From assembly GCF_022549785.1 (NCBI RefSeq), contig NZ_JAKZGO010000013.1, forward strand, positions 57,647-121,646: a stretch of 64,000 nucleotides of DNA, written 5' to 3'. The translations under genes were made by a program, and so were the position numbers. Source of the stretch: Belliella alkalica. GTDB lineage: Bacteria; Bacteroidota; Bacteroidia; Cytophagales; Cyclobacteriaceae. Positions 17,604-27,288 of this stretch are shown piece by piece. A model generated the notes under the pieces. The model saw nothing but the letters and a program-made list of their open reading frames with translations, did not search any database and had not been told where the DNA came from. Every line of letters begins with the position of its first letter. Position 1 is the stretch's first letter.

Positions 17604-19286
17604 ATGAAAAAGTTTTTTTTACTGTCTTTATTATTATCTGTATTTCTCTTGAGTGCTTTTGGACAAGGTGCTTATGCTCCTTTCAATAGAGATTACTATC
17701 ATATCATAGAACGCTATGAAATCCTAAAAGGGGAGATGAATCCAGTTTTTCATACTGGTGTCAAGCCTTACAGAAGGGATCAAGTCGCTTCTTTTTTAAA
17801 TGATTATTTGACCGACTCCGTTTCTCCAGGAAATAGCGTTGACAATTTTAATATAAACTATCTAAGAAATGATAACTGGGAATTTTCTTTGCCGGAATCT
17901 GGGAATTCAACCAAGCCATTTTTGGGGAAATTATACAGAAAGCAATCAGATTTCTTTCATTACAGGGATTCTGTTTTTGACGTTCACATCAATCCTGTTT
18001 TGTACTTGGCAGGAGGTAGGGAGACAAATCAGGATGAATTTAGGTTCAGAAATACTCGGGGGATTGAACTAAGGGGTAGCATAGACAGGAAAATCGGTTT
18101 CTATACCTACCTCACCACCACTCAGACTGTATTCCCTTCATGGGTAGGTGCTTATGCCGAAAACAATGGGGCAGTGCCTGGGGAAGGTTTTTGGAAAGAG
18201 TATGGTGATGAAGGCTATGGCTACTTTTCTGCGATGGGACATCTTACTTTCAACATAAGTAAAAGCATAGAAGCCCAATTTGGGCATGATAGAAATTTTA
18301 TTGGGGAAGGATATCGGTCGATGATTTTGTCGGACTTCTCAAATCCATATGTTTTTTTTAAGTTGAATACGAAAATCTGGAAATTCAACCTGACTAATAT
18401 ATGGTCTCAGATGACTGCAGATGTGATCTACAACAGGGGCAGGCCTACGGATGGCAGATATCCCCAAAAATGGTTTTCTCACCATAGATTAGGAATCAAT
18501 TTGGGGAAGAAATTGAATATTGGAGTTTTCGAATCTGTGATGGCTAATAGGTTTGATTGGAATTATCTCAATCCAGTTATTTTTTACAGATGGGTAGAGC
18601 ATCAGCTTGGTACTCCTGACAAGGTAATGCTGGGATTTGATGGCAAATGGAATTTTACTCCTGGAATGCAGCTTTATGGTCAGTTTGCATTGGATGAATT
18701 TGTATTCAATGAGTTTTTTGGTATAGATGGGAAAAATTCGAGCAGAAACAAACATGCCATACAAGCAGGTTACAAGTATATAAATGTCTTCAAAATCCCC
18801 AATCTAGACCTTCAGCTGGAATTCAATCAAGCAAGACCATATACTTATCAAGAGAAATTTGAAAATCAGGCATTCAATAATTATAGAACTCCATTGACAC
18901 ATCCAAGAGGTGCCAATTTCAGAGAGTTTGTCACTATCGTGAGATATCAGCCTCTTCCAAGATTGTCATTGAATGCTACAGGTTTTTATCAGTTTTTTGG
19001 TGTTGACCCAAGTGAAGAAATTAATTTCGGAGGTGATTTGCTCAAGAATAGACTCGTCACAAATACAGGCCTAGGATTATTTGGGCATGTGATAGGACAA
19101 GGAGTAGAAAACAGAGTAGCGATGGCGACACTCAATGCAACATATATGCTTAAGCATAATCTCTTTCTCGATTTGAGCCACAGCTACAGGAGAAGAACGG
19201 CGCAAAATCTCGATTCTCCAGAGATCAATAACTTTACACAATTAGGTGTTAGGATGAATATTGTGAGACAGGATTTTAATTACTAG
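17604..19286 (+). CDS. Outer-membrane beta-barrel protein, Wzi/RemB-like
   Basis: A 560-residue exported protein: signal peptide MKKFFLLSLLLSVFLLSAFG with QGAYAPFNRDYYH as the probable mature N-terminus. An N-terminal segment of about 90 residues (NRDYYHIIERYEILKGEM..PYRRDQVASFL) precedes a long series of amphipathic beta strands with GHDRNFIGEGYRSMILSDFS, a pattern shared by capsule-assembly Wzi-type barrels and the gliding-associated RemB proteins of Bacteroidota. A 16-18-strand barrel is plausible. Function (surface polysaccharide attachment or surface adhesion) is inferred. Its 3' end overlaps the end of the converging gene by 11 bases. Confidence 0.65.
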   Translation: MKKFFLLSLLLSVFLLSAFGQGAYAPFNRDYYHIIERYEILKGEMNPVFHTGVKPYRRDQVASFLNDYLTDSVSPGNSVDNFNINYLRNDNWEFSLPESGNSTKPFLGKLYRKQSDFFHYRDSVFDVHINPVLYLAGGRETNQDEFRFRNTRGIELRGSIDRKIGFYTYLTTTQTVFPSWVGAYAENNGAVPGEGFWKEYGDEGYGYFSAMGHLTFNISKSIEAQFGHDRNFIGEGYRSMILSDFSNPYVFFKLNTKIWKFNLTNIWSQMTADVIYNRGRPTDGRYPQKWFSHHRLGINLGKKLNIGVFESVMANRFDWNYLNPVIFYRWVEHQLGTPDKVMLGFDGKWNFTPGMQLYGQFALDEFVFNEFFGIDGKNSSRNKHAIQAGYKYINVFKIPNLDLQLEFNQARPYTYQEKFENQAFNNYRTPLTHPRGANFREFVTIVRYQPLPRLSLNATGFYQFFGVDPSEEINFGGDLLKNRLVTNTGLGLFGHVIGQGVENRVAMATLNATYMLKHNLFLDLSHSYRRRTAQNLDSPEINNFTQLGVRMNIVRQDFNY

Positions 19287-21846
19287 TTGTGTAGAATTCA
19301 AAATACTTGCAATAGGTCTTTACATCTTCATAAAACGCTGTATGATTGTAAGATTTTAGTTTGTTGAAATATTCCCTGTATCGTGTGTTTTTTATTTCCA
19401 CACGTTTGTTTTGTCGATCTTGATAGCTTAATGATTTCAAACTGTTCAGATCTTCATCTTCTTGTGTGCTATAAAATATACCCTGTTCGCATTTTGCAGC
19501 AGCAAAGAGTATTTGTGCTTTCAATTCATCTTCCTTGGCAAGTTTCAGAGCTTTGTCCAAATACTCCAAAGGCAAGTTGAAATTGTCCGGAAACCATGCT
19601 TTGAACCCATAATTTTTGAAGTACAATGGATATGTTGGTTCTTGGGCGATGTATTGCCCTCCCCAACTTAGATAGTTGCTGTATTTACTACCATTTCCAT
19701 TAGAAGCATCAAATGCAAGTATGTGACGATAGTAACCAATAGTAGTTGTGTTGTAATAGAAATTACCCAGCAAGTAATTGGCTTGAGCAGCTTTTTTGCC
19801 TTTCTTTCTTGCTTCTTTTTCTAAACTGATCACAGCTTCTGCAAGCTCCCTTTTGTTCATCAATGGCTTGATAAAGTGGAAGTTTTCAAGATAATCTACT
19901 TCTATTACTTTGTCTGCTTCACCGATCATGAGATCTTCGGGGCACTCAAAACACTCTATTCGATTGTATCCAAAAATACTTGCAGGTACATTGGAGTAGC
20001 CGTCATAAAATGCTTTATGAAGAAGGTCGAATTGCTGAGTCGTAGGGTTGAAATCACCTTTGAATCTTGCATAGTCTTCAGGTACTAGATCAAATTGTTC
20101 TTTAGCATCTCTAGCCTTTCCTTCACGGAGCAGCGTATTGCCTTTCACAAAAGCAATGTATACTGGTAAGTCAAAAGATTTATCTAAGACATATTTTCTG
20201 GTATCATAATCATAGTGTTTGGGTGTAATTGATGACATCAAATATTGCTCAAGTACATTTTTTTCTTCTTTATGATAAAATTCTTCTATCGCTTCTATGT
20301 GCTCTAAATCAGGGTTGTATTCTAAGCTTAAGATAGAGTTTTGTAATAGAAATGCTTTGGCATAGTCTTTTTGAAGAAGGTATCGGTTTGCTAGCACATC
20401 TATGATAAAATCATTTGTAGAGGGAGAATAGGATTCTCTTTCATTACCTTGCGGGTTAGGGAATATATTGTACCGATTCACCAAAACTTCTTCAAAATCA
20501 CTACTTATTACAGGTTGTTCTGTGATATGTAAAAGCATCTCAAGTTTGTTTTTTTGGGTTTTGTACTTAGCTTGTTTGACTAAGTCAAGTTGAGCCTTGG
20601 AAGCATCGCTGTTTTTTTGGATAAAGTAAATCCAAGCAGAAGTAAGATGCCAAAAATCAGTATCCTCAATATCTTTACTTTTCGTTTGCTTCAAGGATGC
20701 TTCTAGCGTTTGGTCTAGAAATGTTTTGGATCGAGGGTTTGTGGTGAGAGGGATTCTAAGATCGCTTGCACTTTCCAAACAGTTTGGTTTGTCATATTGA
20801 CAGTAATATTCTGTAGGGAAAAAGGAGCGTTCCAATTGGTTGATGGCACGAGCCATAAGTACTTTCGCTTGAGGTGCGTTTGGGTCGTTTAGGATGATTT
20901 TGTCAAATGCGGCCAACGGGTTGTTGAAATCCTTATATCCAAGCAATAAATACAGATCGTTTTTCTCTTGAATGCTTTTGGCAGAATTCAATAATTTCTC
21001 AAAATCCAAGTCGGACGTAATCCTCATTGAGCTATAAGCTTGCGTTTTTTTGTTTTTGGTGTGGGTAAAAAACTGGAAAAAATCATTCAAAGCCTGTACA
21101 TGATTTCCCAAGCCACGTTCTGCGCCGCCTTTTTGATCCAAAGCGTAGTAGTACATAATAGGTCGATGATTTAGACTTTCTATGTGCGTGTCGAAATAAG
21201 CTAGAGCTTCCGCAAATCGCAAGTTGTAATGTGCAAATCGCACCAATTGATAGCCATATCGTAGCTTCAGATCTTTGTCAGTTTCGGCTTGCCAGCTACG
21301 TTCGAGAACATTGATGACTGTTTGGTAATCGAGTTCCGTTACATTTTTTTCAGGGCCATTTCCCCAATAATTGTATCCTGTACTTTTTACAGCCATATAG
21401 GGCTCTAGGTATTTTGCATAAGCAATGTAGCGTAATGCTTGCTTGTGTTTTCTGATGAAAGGTTCATCAATAAAATCAAGCAAAGATGTACTGATTGTTT
21501 TTCCCTGAAGCAAAGAGTTGATGTCTTCACGTGAAGATTTGAACACTAAATAATGTGCGCTTTCATAAGGTATATCGAGATGCTTTTGCCATTCCTCTAT
21601 GTTTTCGTTCAATAAAGTAATTTCAGAAGGGTTTTGCTTTTCATTCCTCGAATAAAAAGCAGTTTCATAAGTGAGCAGAAATGGTTCATACTGGGTTTCC
21701 CCCATTGTTTCTTGCAAAAATAGATTGTAATAGAAGTAATCTTCTCCCCATCCTCCTGCGCAAAATGAAACAGGTGCTTTTGGCGGGGTTGCACCAGACA
21801 AATGGCTGAATGCAAATAAAAGAGCAAACAAAAATATTTTTTTCAT
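19276..21846 (-). CDS. Large secreted helical-repeat protein with CAGGW motif, unknown function
   Basis: The 856-residue protein (start MKKIFLFALL at 21846; an upstream in-frame ATG at 21873 adds nine residues before the signal) has a signal peptide ending near SGA. The mature protein opens with a conserved-looking SFCAGGWGEDYFYYNLF segment containing one Cys. The rest is mostly amphipathic helices of TPR/SEL1 character (for example KAALNDFFQFF-like and YFDTHIESL segments, and KAKDAKEQFDLVPEDYARF-type repeats toward residue 600) and ends with KTYCKYFEFYTTSN. I do not recognise the family. It follows the lipoprotein gene with a 27-base gap, so the two form a likely operon. It overlaps the converging barrel gene by 11 bases. 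Confidence 0.7.
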   Translation of the reverse strand: MKKIFLFALLFAFSHLSGATPPKAPVSFCAGGWGEDYFYYNLFLQETMGETQYEPFLLTYETAFYSRNEKQNPSEITLLNENIEEWQKHLDIPYESAHYLVFKSSREDINSLLQGKTISTSLLDFIDEPFIRKHKQALRYIAYAKYLEPYMAVKSTGYNYWGNGPEKNVTELDYQTVINVLERSWQAETDKDLKLRYGYQLVRFAHYNLRFAEALAYFDTHIESLNHRPIMYYYALDQKGGAERGLGNHVQALNDFFQFFTHTKNKKTQAYSSMRITSDLDFEKLLNSAKSIQEKNDLYLLLGYKDFNNPLAAFDKIILNDPNAPQAKVLMARAINQLERSFFPTEYYCQYDKPNCLESASDLRIPLTTNPRSKTFLDQTLEASLKQTKSKDIEDTDFWHLTSAWIYFIQKNSDASKAQLDLVKQAKYKTQKNKLEMLLHITEQPVISSDFEEVLVNRYNIFPNPQGNERESYSPSTNDFIIDVLANRYLLQKDYAKAFLLQNSILSLEYNPDLEHIEAIEEFYHKEEKNVLEQYLMSSITPKHYDYDTRKYVLDKSFDLPVYIAFVKGNTLLREGKARDAKEQFDLVPEDYARFKGDFNPTTQQFDLLHKAFYDGYSNVPASIFGYNRIECFECPEDLMIGEADKVIEVDYLENFHFIKPLMNKRELAEAVISLEKEARKKGKKAAQANYLLGNFYYNTTTIGYYRHILAFDASNGNGSKYSNYLSWGGQYIAQEPTYPLYFKNYGFKAWFPDNFNLPLEYLDKALKLAKEDELKAQILFAAAKCEQGIFYSTQEDEDLNSLKSLSYQDRQNKRVEIKNTRYREYFNKLKSYNHTAFYEDVKTYCKYFEFYTTSN

Positions 21847-21873
21847 GATTCTATTTTTATGATCAAATGCCAA

Positions 21874-22884
21874 TTACTTTAAGTCATCCATGGAAAATCT
21901 CTGGGTGAATATACTGTCAAGATGATAGTACACTATGTGATAAGGATGGTTGATTTTATTTGATAGATAGTTTTTGGTTTCCTTTAGTAATTCTGGGGTG
22001 ATGGTTTCTACTTTAATTAGAAATCCTTTATTCAACCAAATTCCGCGTAAAAACACATCTTCGAGCACCTCATAAGTATTAGCGTTCAATTTCAAATACT
22101 CATGACTTTCCAAATGTTCATGACTAACGCCATTGATCAGCTTCTTTTTCCCAAGATGATTGCTAATTATTCCCCACGAGTACAAGGGCAAAGCAATGTC
22201 AAATTTTAGTGGATATTCGTTGATGGTTTGCAAATAGTCTTTAAGAAGCTCAATATCTAATATGGAGTTTAAATCAGAATCTTCTATTGGGTCTGAGGTC
22301 GCATAAGCCATTAGGTACACTTTATCCACAGGAGGAACGCCCGTTGATTCCTTATACTTGACCTGATGAAGTCGCAATGTACTGGTAACTTCCTTTTGGG
22401 AGACTGTTTTTAAGGTACTAAGAAATGAGAAAAAGGAATCTTTTGTACTTGAAGTCCAGTCGCAATCAATTTGAATTTCTCGGAATTGAGCTTGGCTATT
22501 GGTAGAAATCAGCTTGTTGATAAGAGACCAAACATCCTTAGCTAATTGTTGGTTTTCTACTTCAGTTAGACCTGAAAATACGCGGTTGGTTATAAATACT
22601 ACAGGGATGTACTCCGCATCAAGTGCATCTGTACGGAATGAATCTATAACGCCCTTCGGGTTTGGACTACTCCCTTCCTTGTCAACATCAAACAGTCTGA
22701 CGTATAGTTTTTTGGAGTTGAGTGATCCAAAAGTTTCTTTTTCGGACTTTTCTATTTTGAACTCACTTTTCCAGTAGTAAAAATCCACATCATGTGGCAC
22801 AGGATCTTTGCAAGAAAAGAACACAGAAGCGAGAAAGGACAACAATATGAAATTGCGGATGATGTAATTGATCAAAATTTTCAT
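21874..22884 (-). CDS. Lipoprotein with TIM-barrel-like (DUF3142/GH18-like) pattern, unknown function
   Basis: A 336-residue protein with a lipoprotein signal ending in FFSC (Cys25). The mature part has strand-like blocks spaced as in a TIM barrel: KLYVRLFDVD, YIPVVFITNRVF, FREIQIDCDWT, TSTLRLHQVKY, KVYLMAYATS, KFDIALPLYSWGII and GIWLNKGFLIKVE. The QIDCDW and ALPLYSWG segments recall DUF3142/GH18-type sugar-active barrels, but the acidic pair of GH18 (DxxDxE) is not clear, so catalytic activity is uncertain. It is the first gene of a two-gene unit with the large CAGGW protein. A TAATTTTG box on the minus strand (22901-22908) sits 16 bases before the start. Confidence 0.65.
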   Translation of the reverse strand: MKILINYIIRNFILLSFLASVFFSCKDPVPHDVDFYYWKSEFKIEKSEKETFGSLNSKKLYVRLFDVDKEGSSPNPKGVIDSFRTDALDAEYIPVVFITNRVFSGLTEVENQQLAKDVWSLINKLISTNSQAQFREIQIDCDWTSSTKDSFFSFLSTLKTVSQKEVTSTLRLHQVKYKESTGVPPVDKVYLMAYATSDPIEDSDLNSILDIELLKDYLQTINEYPLKFDIALPLYSWGIISNHLGKKKLINGVSHEHLESHEYLKLNANTYEVLEDVFLRGIWLNKGFLIKVETITPELLKETKNYLSNKINHPYHIVYYHLDSIFTQRFSMDDLK

Positions 22885-22900
22885 CTATTAAAAACTTATC

Positions 22901-22908
22901 CAAAATTA
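22901..22908 (-). promoter_or_regulatory. Possible -7 element of the lipoprotein operon
   Basis: TAATTTTG on the minus strand matches TAnnTTTG and lies 16 bases before the ATG at 22884. No clear -33 TTG is seen at the usual distance. Confidence 0.4.
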
Positions 22909-23231
22909 CACTTTATCCATATAGAATAGTAGTTATGGATAGATAAAATTACTTTCAATTAATAAACTAATGAAGAGGGTAAGCCCTGTTAGAATTTTCT
23001 TTGATATAAATACATTTGCCTTTTTCGAAATGAAGGCAAAATATAAATTGTAATCCTATCAGTTTTTTTGACTAGATGGAATTTTCACAGATGGAAATTT
23101 ATATGAAATAGTCTTTTCATTCACTTGGATTTTTGTTGGAGAATACTGCTGTTGGAAATCAAGAAACTACAATACACCCAAAGAGTATACAAAATTAATT
23201 AACTTGCGACCTTGAAATCCCATTCGCTTGC
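22909..23231. other. Divergent intergenic region before the first ABC exporter
   Basis: AT-rich, no gene. It contains an 8-bp inverted repeat TTTGCCTT (23016-23023) / AAGGCAAA (23034-23041) that could be an operator or a weak hairpin. No confident plus-strand promoter was found. Confidence 0.4.
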
Positions 23232-25064
23232 ATGAATACTTATTTTAGAATACTTTCCTACGCCCGACCATTTAGGAGGTTTATACCCATTTATGTAGTA
23301 TATACGCTCCTGGCAATCATTTTTGGACTTTTGAATTTCACATTGCTCAAGCCTCTTTTTGATGTCATTTTCGAGCAAAATGGGCCAGTCGATGTTTCAA
23401 AATACTTTGAAAAGCCAGAGTTTTCTTTAACCATAGATTACTTTTTGCATTTGTTCAATTATTATTTTCTTCAAGTGTCTGAACAATATGGCAAATTTGG
23501 GACTCTAGTCTACGTCTGTATAATTATCGTGATTTCGGTATTTTTGGCAAACCTCTTCACTTACCTTTCTGGAGTAGTTTTGGCGAAAGTAAGAGCTGAG
23601 GTGATCAAAAAAATGAGGATGGATATTTTTCAAAAAGTAACCAAAATGCATATTGGATATTTTTCAAATGAGAGAAAAGGTGACTTGATGTCAAAGATGA
23701 CAAATGACATTCAGGAGGTGGAAAATAGTGTAGTTCAGTCACTTAGGGTAGTGTTTAGAGAGCCTGCGACGATTATTTTATATTTTTCCGTATTGTTTTT
23801 TATGTCTGTCAAACTAACCCTCTTCACTATATTGGTGATCCCAATTTCTGGGGCAATTATCGGAGGAATTACCAAAAGGCTTAAAAAGAAGGCAATAGAA
23901 AGCCAAGAGTCTTTGGGGAGAATTGTCAATATTTTGGATGAGACGATAGGTGGGATGCGTGTAATCAAAGCTTTTGGAGCAAGAAAATATATTACAGATA
24001 AATTTGACCAAGAGACAGATTATTACTCTGATGTAAATGTGTCAATGGCAAAAAAGAACGAGCTTGCTTCTCCAATTTCCCAGTTTATGGGAGTTTCTGT
24101 TGTCGCTGGGATTTTGGTTTATGGTGGAGCCTTGGTGTTGAATAACAATTCAGACCTGAGTGCGAGTGATTTTATTACATACATCATCATTTTTACACAA
24201 GTTTTGAATCCAGCCAAAGAAATATCTAGGGCGGCGAGTGTTATCCAAAGGGGATTAGCATCTGCAGAGCGGATTTTCAAAGTGGTTGATACAAAAAGTC
24301 AGATACAGAATGTCGCTCACCCGAAAGAAATAAACGCTTTCGAAAAAGAAGTTTTATTCAAGGATGTTTTCTTTGGATATGAAAAAGAAGATGTTCTAAA
24401 AGAGATTAATTTCAAGTTGCAGAAGGGGAAAACTATCGCATTGGTAGGGCCTTCTGGAGGCGGTAAATCTACAATTGCAGATCTTGTCCCAAGATTTTAT
24501 GATCCTACCAAAGGAAAAGTGACTATTGATGGAATTGATTTGAAGGAAATCGAATTGACCAATTTGAGATCTTTGATGGGAATCGTTACACAAGAATCTA
24601 TTTTGTTTAATGATACCGTATTTAATAACATTGCTTTTGGTCTTGAGGGAGTATCGGAGGAAAAAGTAATAGAAGCAGCCAAGATTGCCAATGCCCATGA
24701 GTTTATTGTTCATTTGGAAAATGGTTACTACACTTCGATTGGAGAAAGAGGATCGAAACTATCAGGAGGTCAAAGACAAAGGTTAAGTATTGCGCGAGCG
24801 GTATTGAAAAACCCTCCGATTTTGATACTAGATGAAGCTACATCAGCTTTGGATTCGGAATCGGAACTGTTGGTACAGGAAGCATTGACAAAACTTATGT
24901 CCAATAGGACGACTTTGGTGATAGCGCATCGATTGAGCACTATTCAGCATGCAGATGAGATATTGGTAATTGAAAGAGGCGAAATTGTACAGAGAGGAAC
25001 ACATCAAGCGTTGATGTTGGAAGAAGGTATTTACAAGAAACTTTCCACAATGCAGTCTGTTTAG
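23232..25064 (+). CDS. ABC exporter, MsbA-like half transporter
   Basis: A 610-residue membrane protein combining an N-terminal six-helix type IV (exporter) domain with a C-terminal ATPase. The ATPase has Walker A GPSGGGKST (about 406-414), Q-loop VTQESILF, signature LSGGQRQRLSIARAVL, Walker B ILILDEATSALD and the H-loop VIAHRLST. It should work as a homodimer or with a partner and pump lipids or hydrophobic molecules; MsbA-type lipid A-core flipping is a reasonable but unproven role. A small membrane protein gene follows after 37 bases. Confidence 0.93.
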   Translation: MNTYFRILSYARPFRRFIPIYVVYTLLAIIFGLLNFTLLKPLFDVIFEQNGPVDVSKYFEKPEFSLTIDYFLHLFNYYFLQVSEQYGKFGTLVYVCIIIVISVFLANLFTYLSGVVLAKVRAEVIKKMRMDIFQKVTKMHIGYFSNERKGDLMSKMTNDIQEVENSVVQSLRVVFREPATIILYFSVLFFMSVKLTLFTILVIPISGAIIGGITKRLKKKAIESQESLGRIVNILDETIGGMRVIKAFGARKYITDKFDQETDYYSDVNVSMAKKNELASPISQFMGVSVVAGILVYGGALVLNNNSDLSASDFITYIIIFTQVLNPAKEISRAASVIQRGLASAERIFKVVDTKSQIQNVAHPKEINAFEKEVLFKDVFFGYEKEDVLKEINFKLQKGKTIALVGPSGGGKSTIADLVPRFYDPTKGKVTIDGIDLKEIELTNLRSLMGIVTQESILFNDTVFNNIAFGLEGVSEEKVIEAAKIANAHEFIVHLENGYYTSIGERGSKLSGGQRQRLSIARAVLKNPPILILDEATSALDSESELLVQEALTKLMSNRTTLVIAHRLSTIQHADEILVIERGEIVQRGTHQALMLEEGIYKKLSTMQSV

Positions 25065-25101
25065 TATATTTAAAGTCGGAATCTGAAAAAAAAAGATATT
25101 T

Positions 25102-25467
25102 ATGAAAAAATTTAATAACATCATGCAGTTGCTACTTGCACTGTTTTTTGCAATTAGTCTTGTTTATTTCTTGGCCTTTGAAAGCACCAAAGGCTTGTTT
25201 GGGGTTACTGAGCTACATTCAGGTACTGTTGTGACATTTTTATTAATTGGTTTGATCCTGTTTTTAGCGACTTGGGGTACATCTTCCATGGTGGTGAAAG
25301 GAGTTGAGAGAGATCTAGCGAAAAAGGAACTTGAGAAAAATGAATTAAAAGCTAAGCTTTATGACCTAGAACAAGGTGTGAAGTTAAAGAATTTGGAGAA
25401 AAAGATAGAGCATGCTGAGGAAGAAAGAGAAAATTCTGGAATCAGGCCAAGGCAGAATTTTAAGTAA
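25102..25467 (+). CDS. Small two-helix membrane protein with coiled-coil tail, unknown
   Basis: The 121-residue protein has two hydrophobic segments (about 9-27 and 45-63) and a highly charged C-terminal helix (KGVERDLAKKELEKNELKAK and onward) that should form a coiled coil in the cytosol. I do not recognise a family; the layout is superficially like LapA-type proteins. Co-direction and the 37-base gap suggest transcription with the ABC exporter. Confidence 0.7.
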   Translation: MKKFNNIMQLLLALFFAISLVYFLAFESTKGLFGVTELHSGTVVTFLLIGLILFLATWGTSSMVVKGVERDLAKKELEKNELKAKLYDLEQGVKLKNLEKKIEHAEEERENSGIRPRQNFK

Positions 25468-25549
25468 ACGTTTGATTGAATTGCAGCTGTTTTTAATTAT
25501 ATTAGGAAATCTTTTAGGTTTCCTTTTTTGATGAAGTCATGTTTGAATT

Positions 25550-27088
25550 ATGGTAGCAAAAACTTTTGGTAGTGCTGTATCAGGTGTAGCTGCAAAGCTT
25601 ATCACCATAGAAGTAAATGTAGGACAAGGAACAAGTTTTTTTATGGTGGGTTTACCCGATAGTGCTGTGAAAGAAAGTCAGCAAAGGGTAGAGTCAGCAT
25701 TGAAATACTTTGGATATAGAATGCCTCGACAAAAAGTAGTCATCAATTTGGCACCGGCCGATATCCGAAAAGAAGGATCATCCTATGATTTGCCCATAGC
25801 AATGGGGATTCTGAAAGCTTCAGAGCAAGTGGTTTTCCCTGAGCTTGAGCAGTATGTGATTATGGGAGAGCTGGCTTTAGATGGAAAGCTCAGGCCTGTG
25901 AAGGGAGTTTTACCAATAGCAATTGAAGCTCGAAAGCAAGGGTTTAAAGGGTTTATCTTGCCAAAAGAAAATGCTGCTGAAGCCTCTATAGTAAATAGTT
26001 TGGATATCATTGGAGTAGATTCTGTAGAAGAAGCCATCAAATTTCTTGAAGGTGAATTGCCCATAGAGCCATTAGTGACTGATACTAGAGATATTTTTTA
26101 TAATTCATTGGAACATTATGAATTTGATTTTACCGATGTACAAGGTCAAGAAAACATCAAAAGGGCGATGGAGATCGCTGCGACTGGGGGGCACAACGTA
26201 ATCATGATAGGCCCGCCAGGTGCTGGTAAAACAATGTTAGCTAAGCGTTTGCCTTCTATATTGCCGCCACTTTCATTGCAGGAGGCTTTAGAAACTACAA
26301 AGATCCATTCTGTTGCAGGAAAGTTAGGTAGAAACGCATCCTTGATTTCCCAAAGGCCATTTCGATCACCACATCATACCATTTCTGATGTAGCGCTAGT
26401 TGGAGGTGGAGGGAATCCTCAACCAGGTGAAATTTCCCTTTCACATAATGGTGTTCTGTTTTTGGATGAGTTACCAGAATTCAAAAGGACAGTTTTGGAA
26501 GTGATGAGGCAGCCTTTGGAAGAAAGGAAAGTTACTATTTCGAGAGCAAAGGTGTCTGTGGATTATCCGGCAAATTTTATGCTGATAGCAAGTATGAATC
26601 CTTGTCCGTGTGGTTATTACAATCACCCTGAAAAGGAATGTGTCTGTGGTCCAGGGATTGTTCAGAGATATTTGAATAAAATAAGTGGCCCTTTACTAGA
26701 TAGAATAGATTTGCATGTGGAGGTTACTCCTGTGAAATTTGACGAAATGACATCGACAAGAAAGGCTGAATCAAGCAAATCAATTCGAGAAAGAGTCATT
26801 AAAGGAAGGGAGAAGCAAGTGATTCGTTTTGCTCAAACTCCAGAAATTTATTGTAATGCTATGATGCCCTCACATTTGGTGAAGGAAGTCTGTCAGATAT
26901 CAGAAGCAGGTAAAGCGCTTTTGAAGACTGCTATGGAAAGATTAGGGCTGTCAGCAAGAGCCTATGATCGAATATTGAAAGTCGCAAGGACAATCGCTGA
27001 TTTGGCACTATGTGATGAAATCAAAGTTGAACATCTCGCAGAAGCTATACAATATAGAAGCCTAGATAGAGAGGGTTGGGCGGGTTAA
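25550..27088 (+). CDS. comM: YifB/ComM-family Mg-chelatase-like AAA+ ATPase
   Basis: The 512-residue protein has an N-terminal Lon-S5-like ChlI domain (NVGQGTSFFMVGLPDSAVKESQQRVESAL), the central AAA+ module with Walker A GPPGAGKTM (about 223-231), FRSPHHTISDVALVGGG, Walker B VLFLDELPEF, and a zinc-like CPCGYYNHPEKECVC segment before the C-terminal Mg-chelatase domain. In naturally transformable bacteria ComM is a branch-migration helicase aiding recombination of incoming DNA. Cytosolic, probably monocistronic; a terminator lies downstream. Confidence 0.93.
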   Translation: MVAKTFGSAVSGVAAKLITIEVNVGQGTSFFMVGLPDSAVKESQQRVESALKYFGYRMPRQKVVINLAPADIRKEGSSYDLPIAMGILKASEQVVFPELEQYVIMGELALDGKLRPVKGVLPIAIEARKQGFKGFILPKENAAEASIVNSLDIIGVDSVEEAIKFLEGELPIEPLVTDTRDIFYNSLEHYEFDFTDVQGQENIKRAMEIAATGGHNVIMIGPPGAGKTMLAKRLPSILPPLSLQEALETTKIHSVAGKLGRNASLISQRPFRSPHHTISDVALVGGGGNPQPGEISLSHNGVLFLDELPEFKRTVLEVMRQPLEERKVTISRAKVSVDYPANFMLIASMNPCPCGYYNHPEKECVCGPGIVQRYLNKISGPLLDRIDLHVEVTPVKFDEMTSTRKAESSKSIRERVIKGREKQVIRFAQTPEIYCNAMMPSHLVKEVCQISEAGKALLKTAMERLGLSARAYDRILKVARTIADLALCDEIKVEHLAEAIQYRSLDREGWAG

Positions 27089-27259
27089 ATATTAATATTC
27101 CTATTATTAATTATGAAATATCTTTGAATTTGGGTCTAACTTGGTAAATACTTTTGTTTATAAAAATTACTTTCGATATTTTTACTTAAACAAAAAAGTT
27201 AAAGTTGTTTCCATCACCTGATAAATAAGGTTTCACTTAGGCCTTATAATTTAATTTTT

Positions 27260-27288
27260 AAAGGCTGTCCTGGCTGACAGCCTTTTTT
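27260..27288 (+). terminator. Terminator after yifB/comM
   Basis: Stem AAAGGCTGTC (27260-27269) / GACAGCCTTT (27276-27285) with a 6-base loop and seven T on the plus strand. It abuts the stop codon of the converging minus-strand gene at 27288. Confidence 0.8.
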
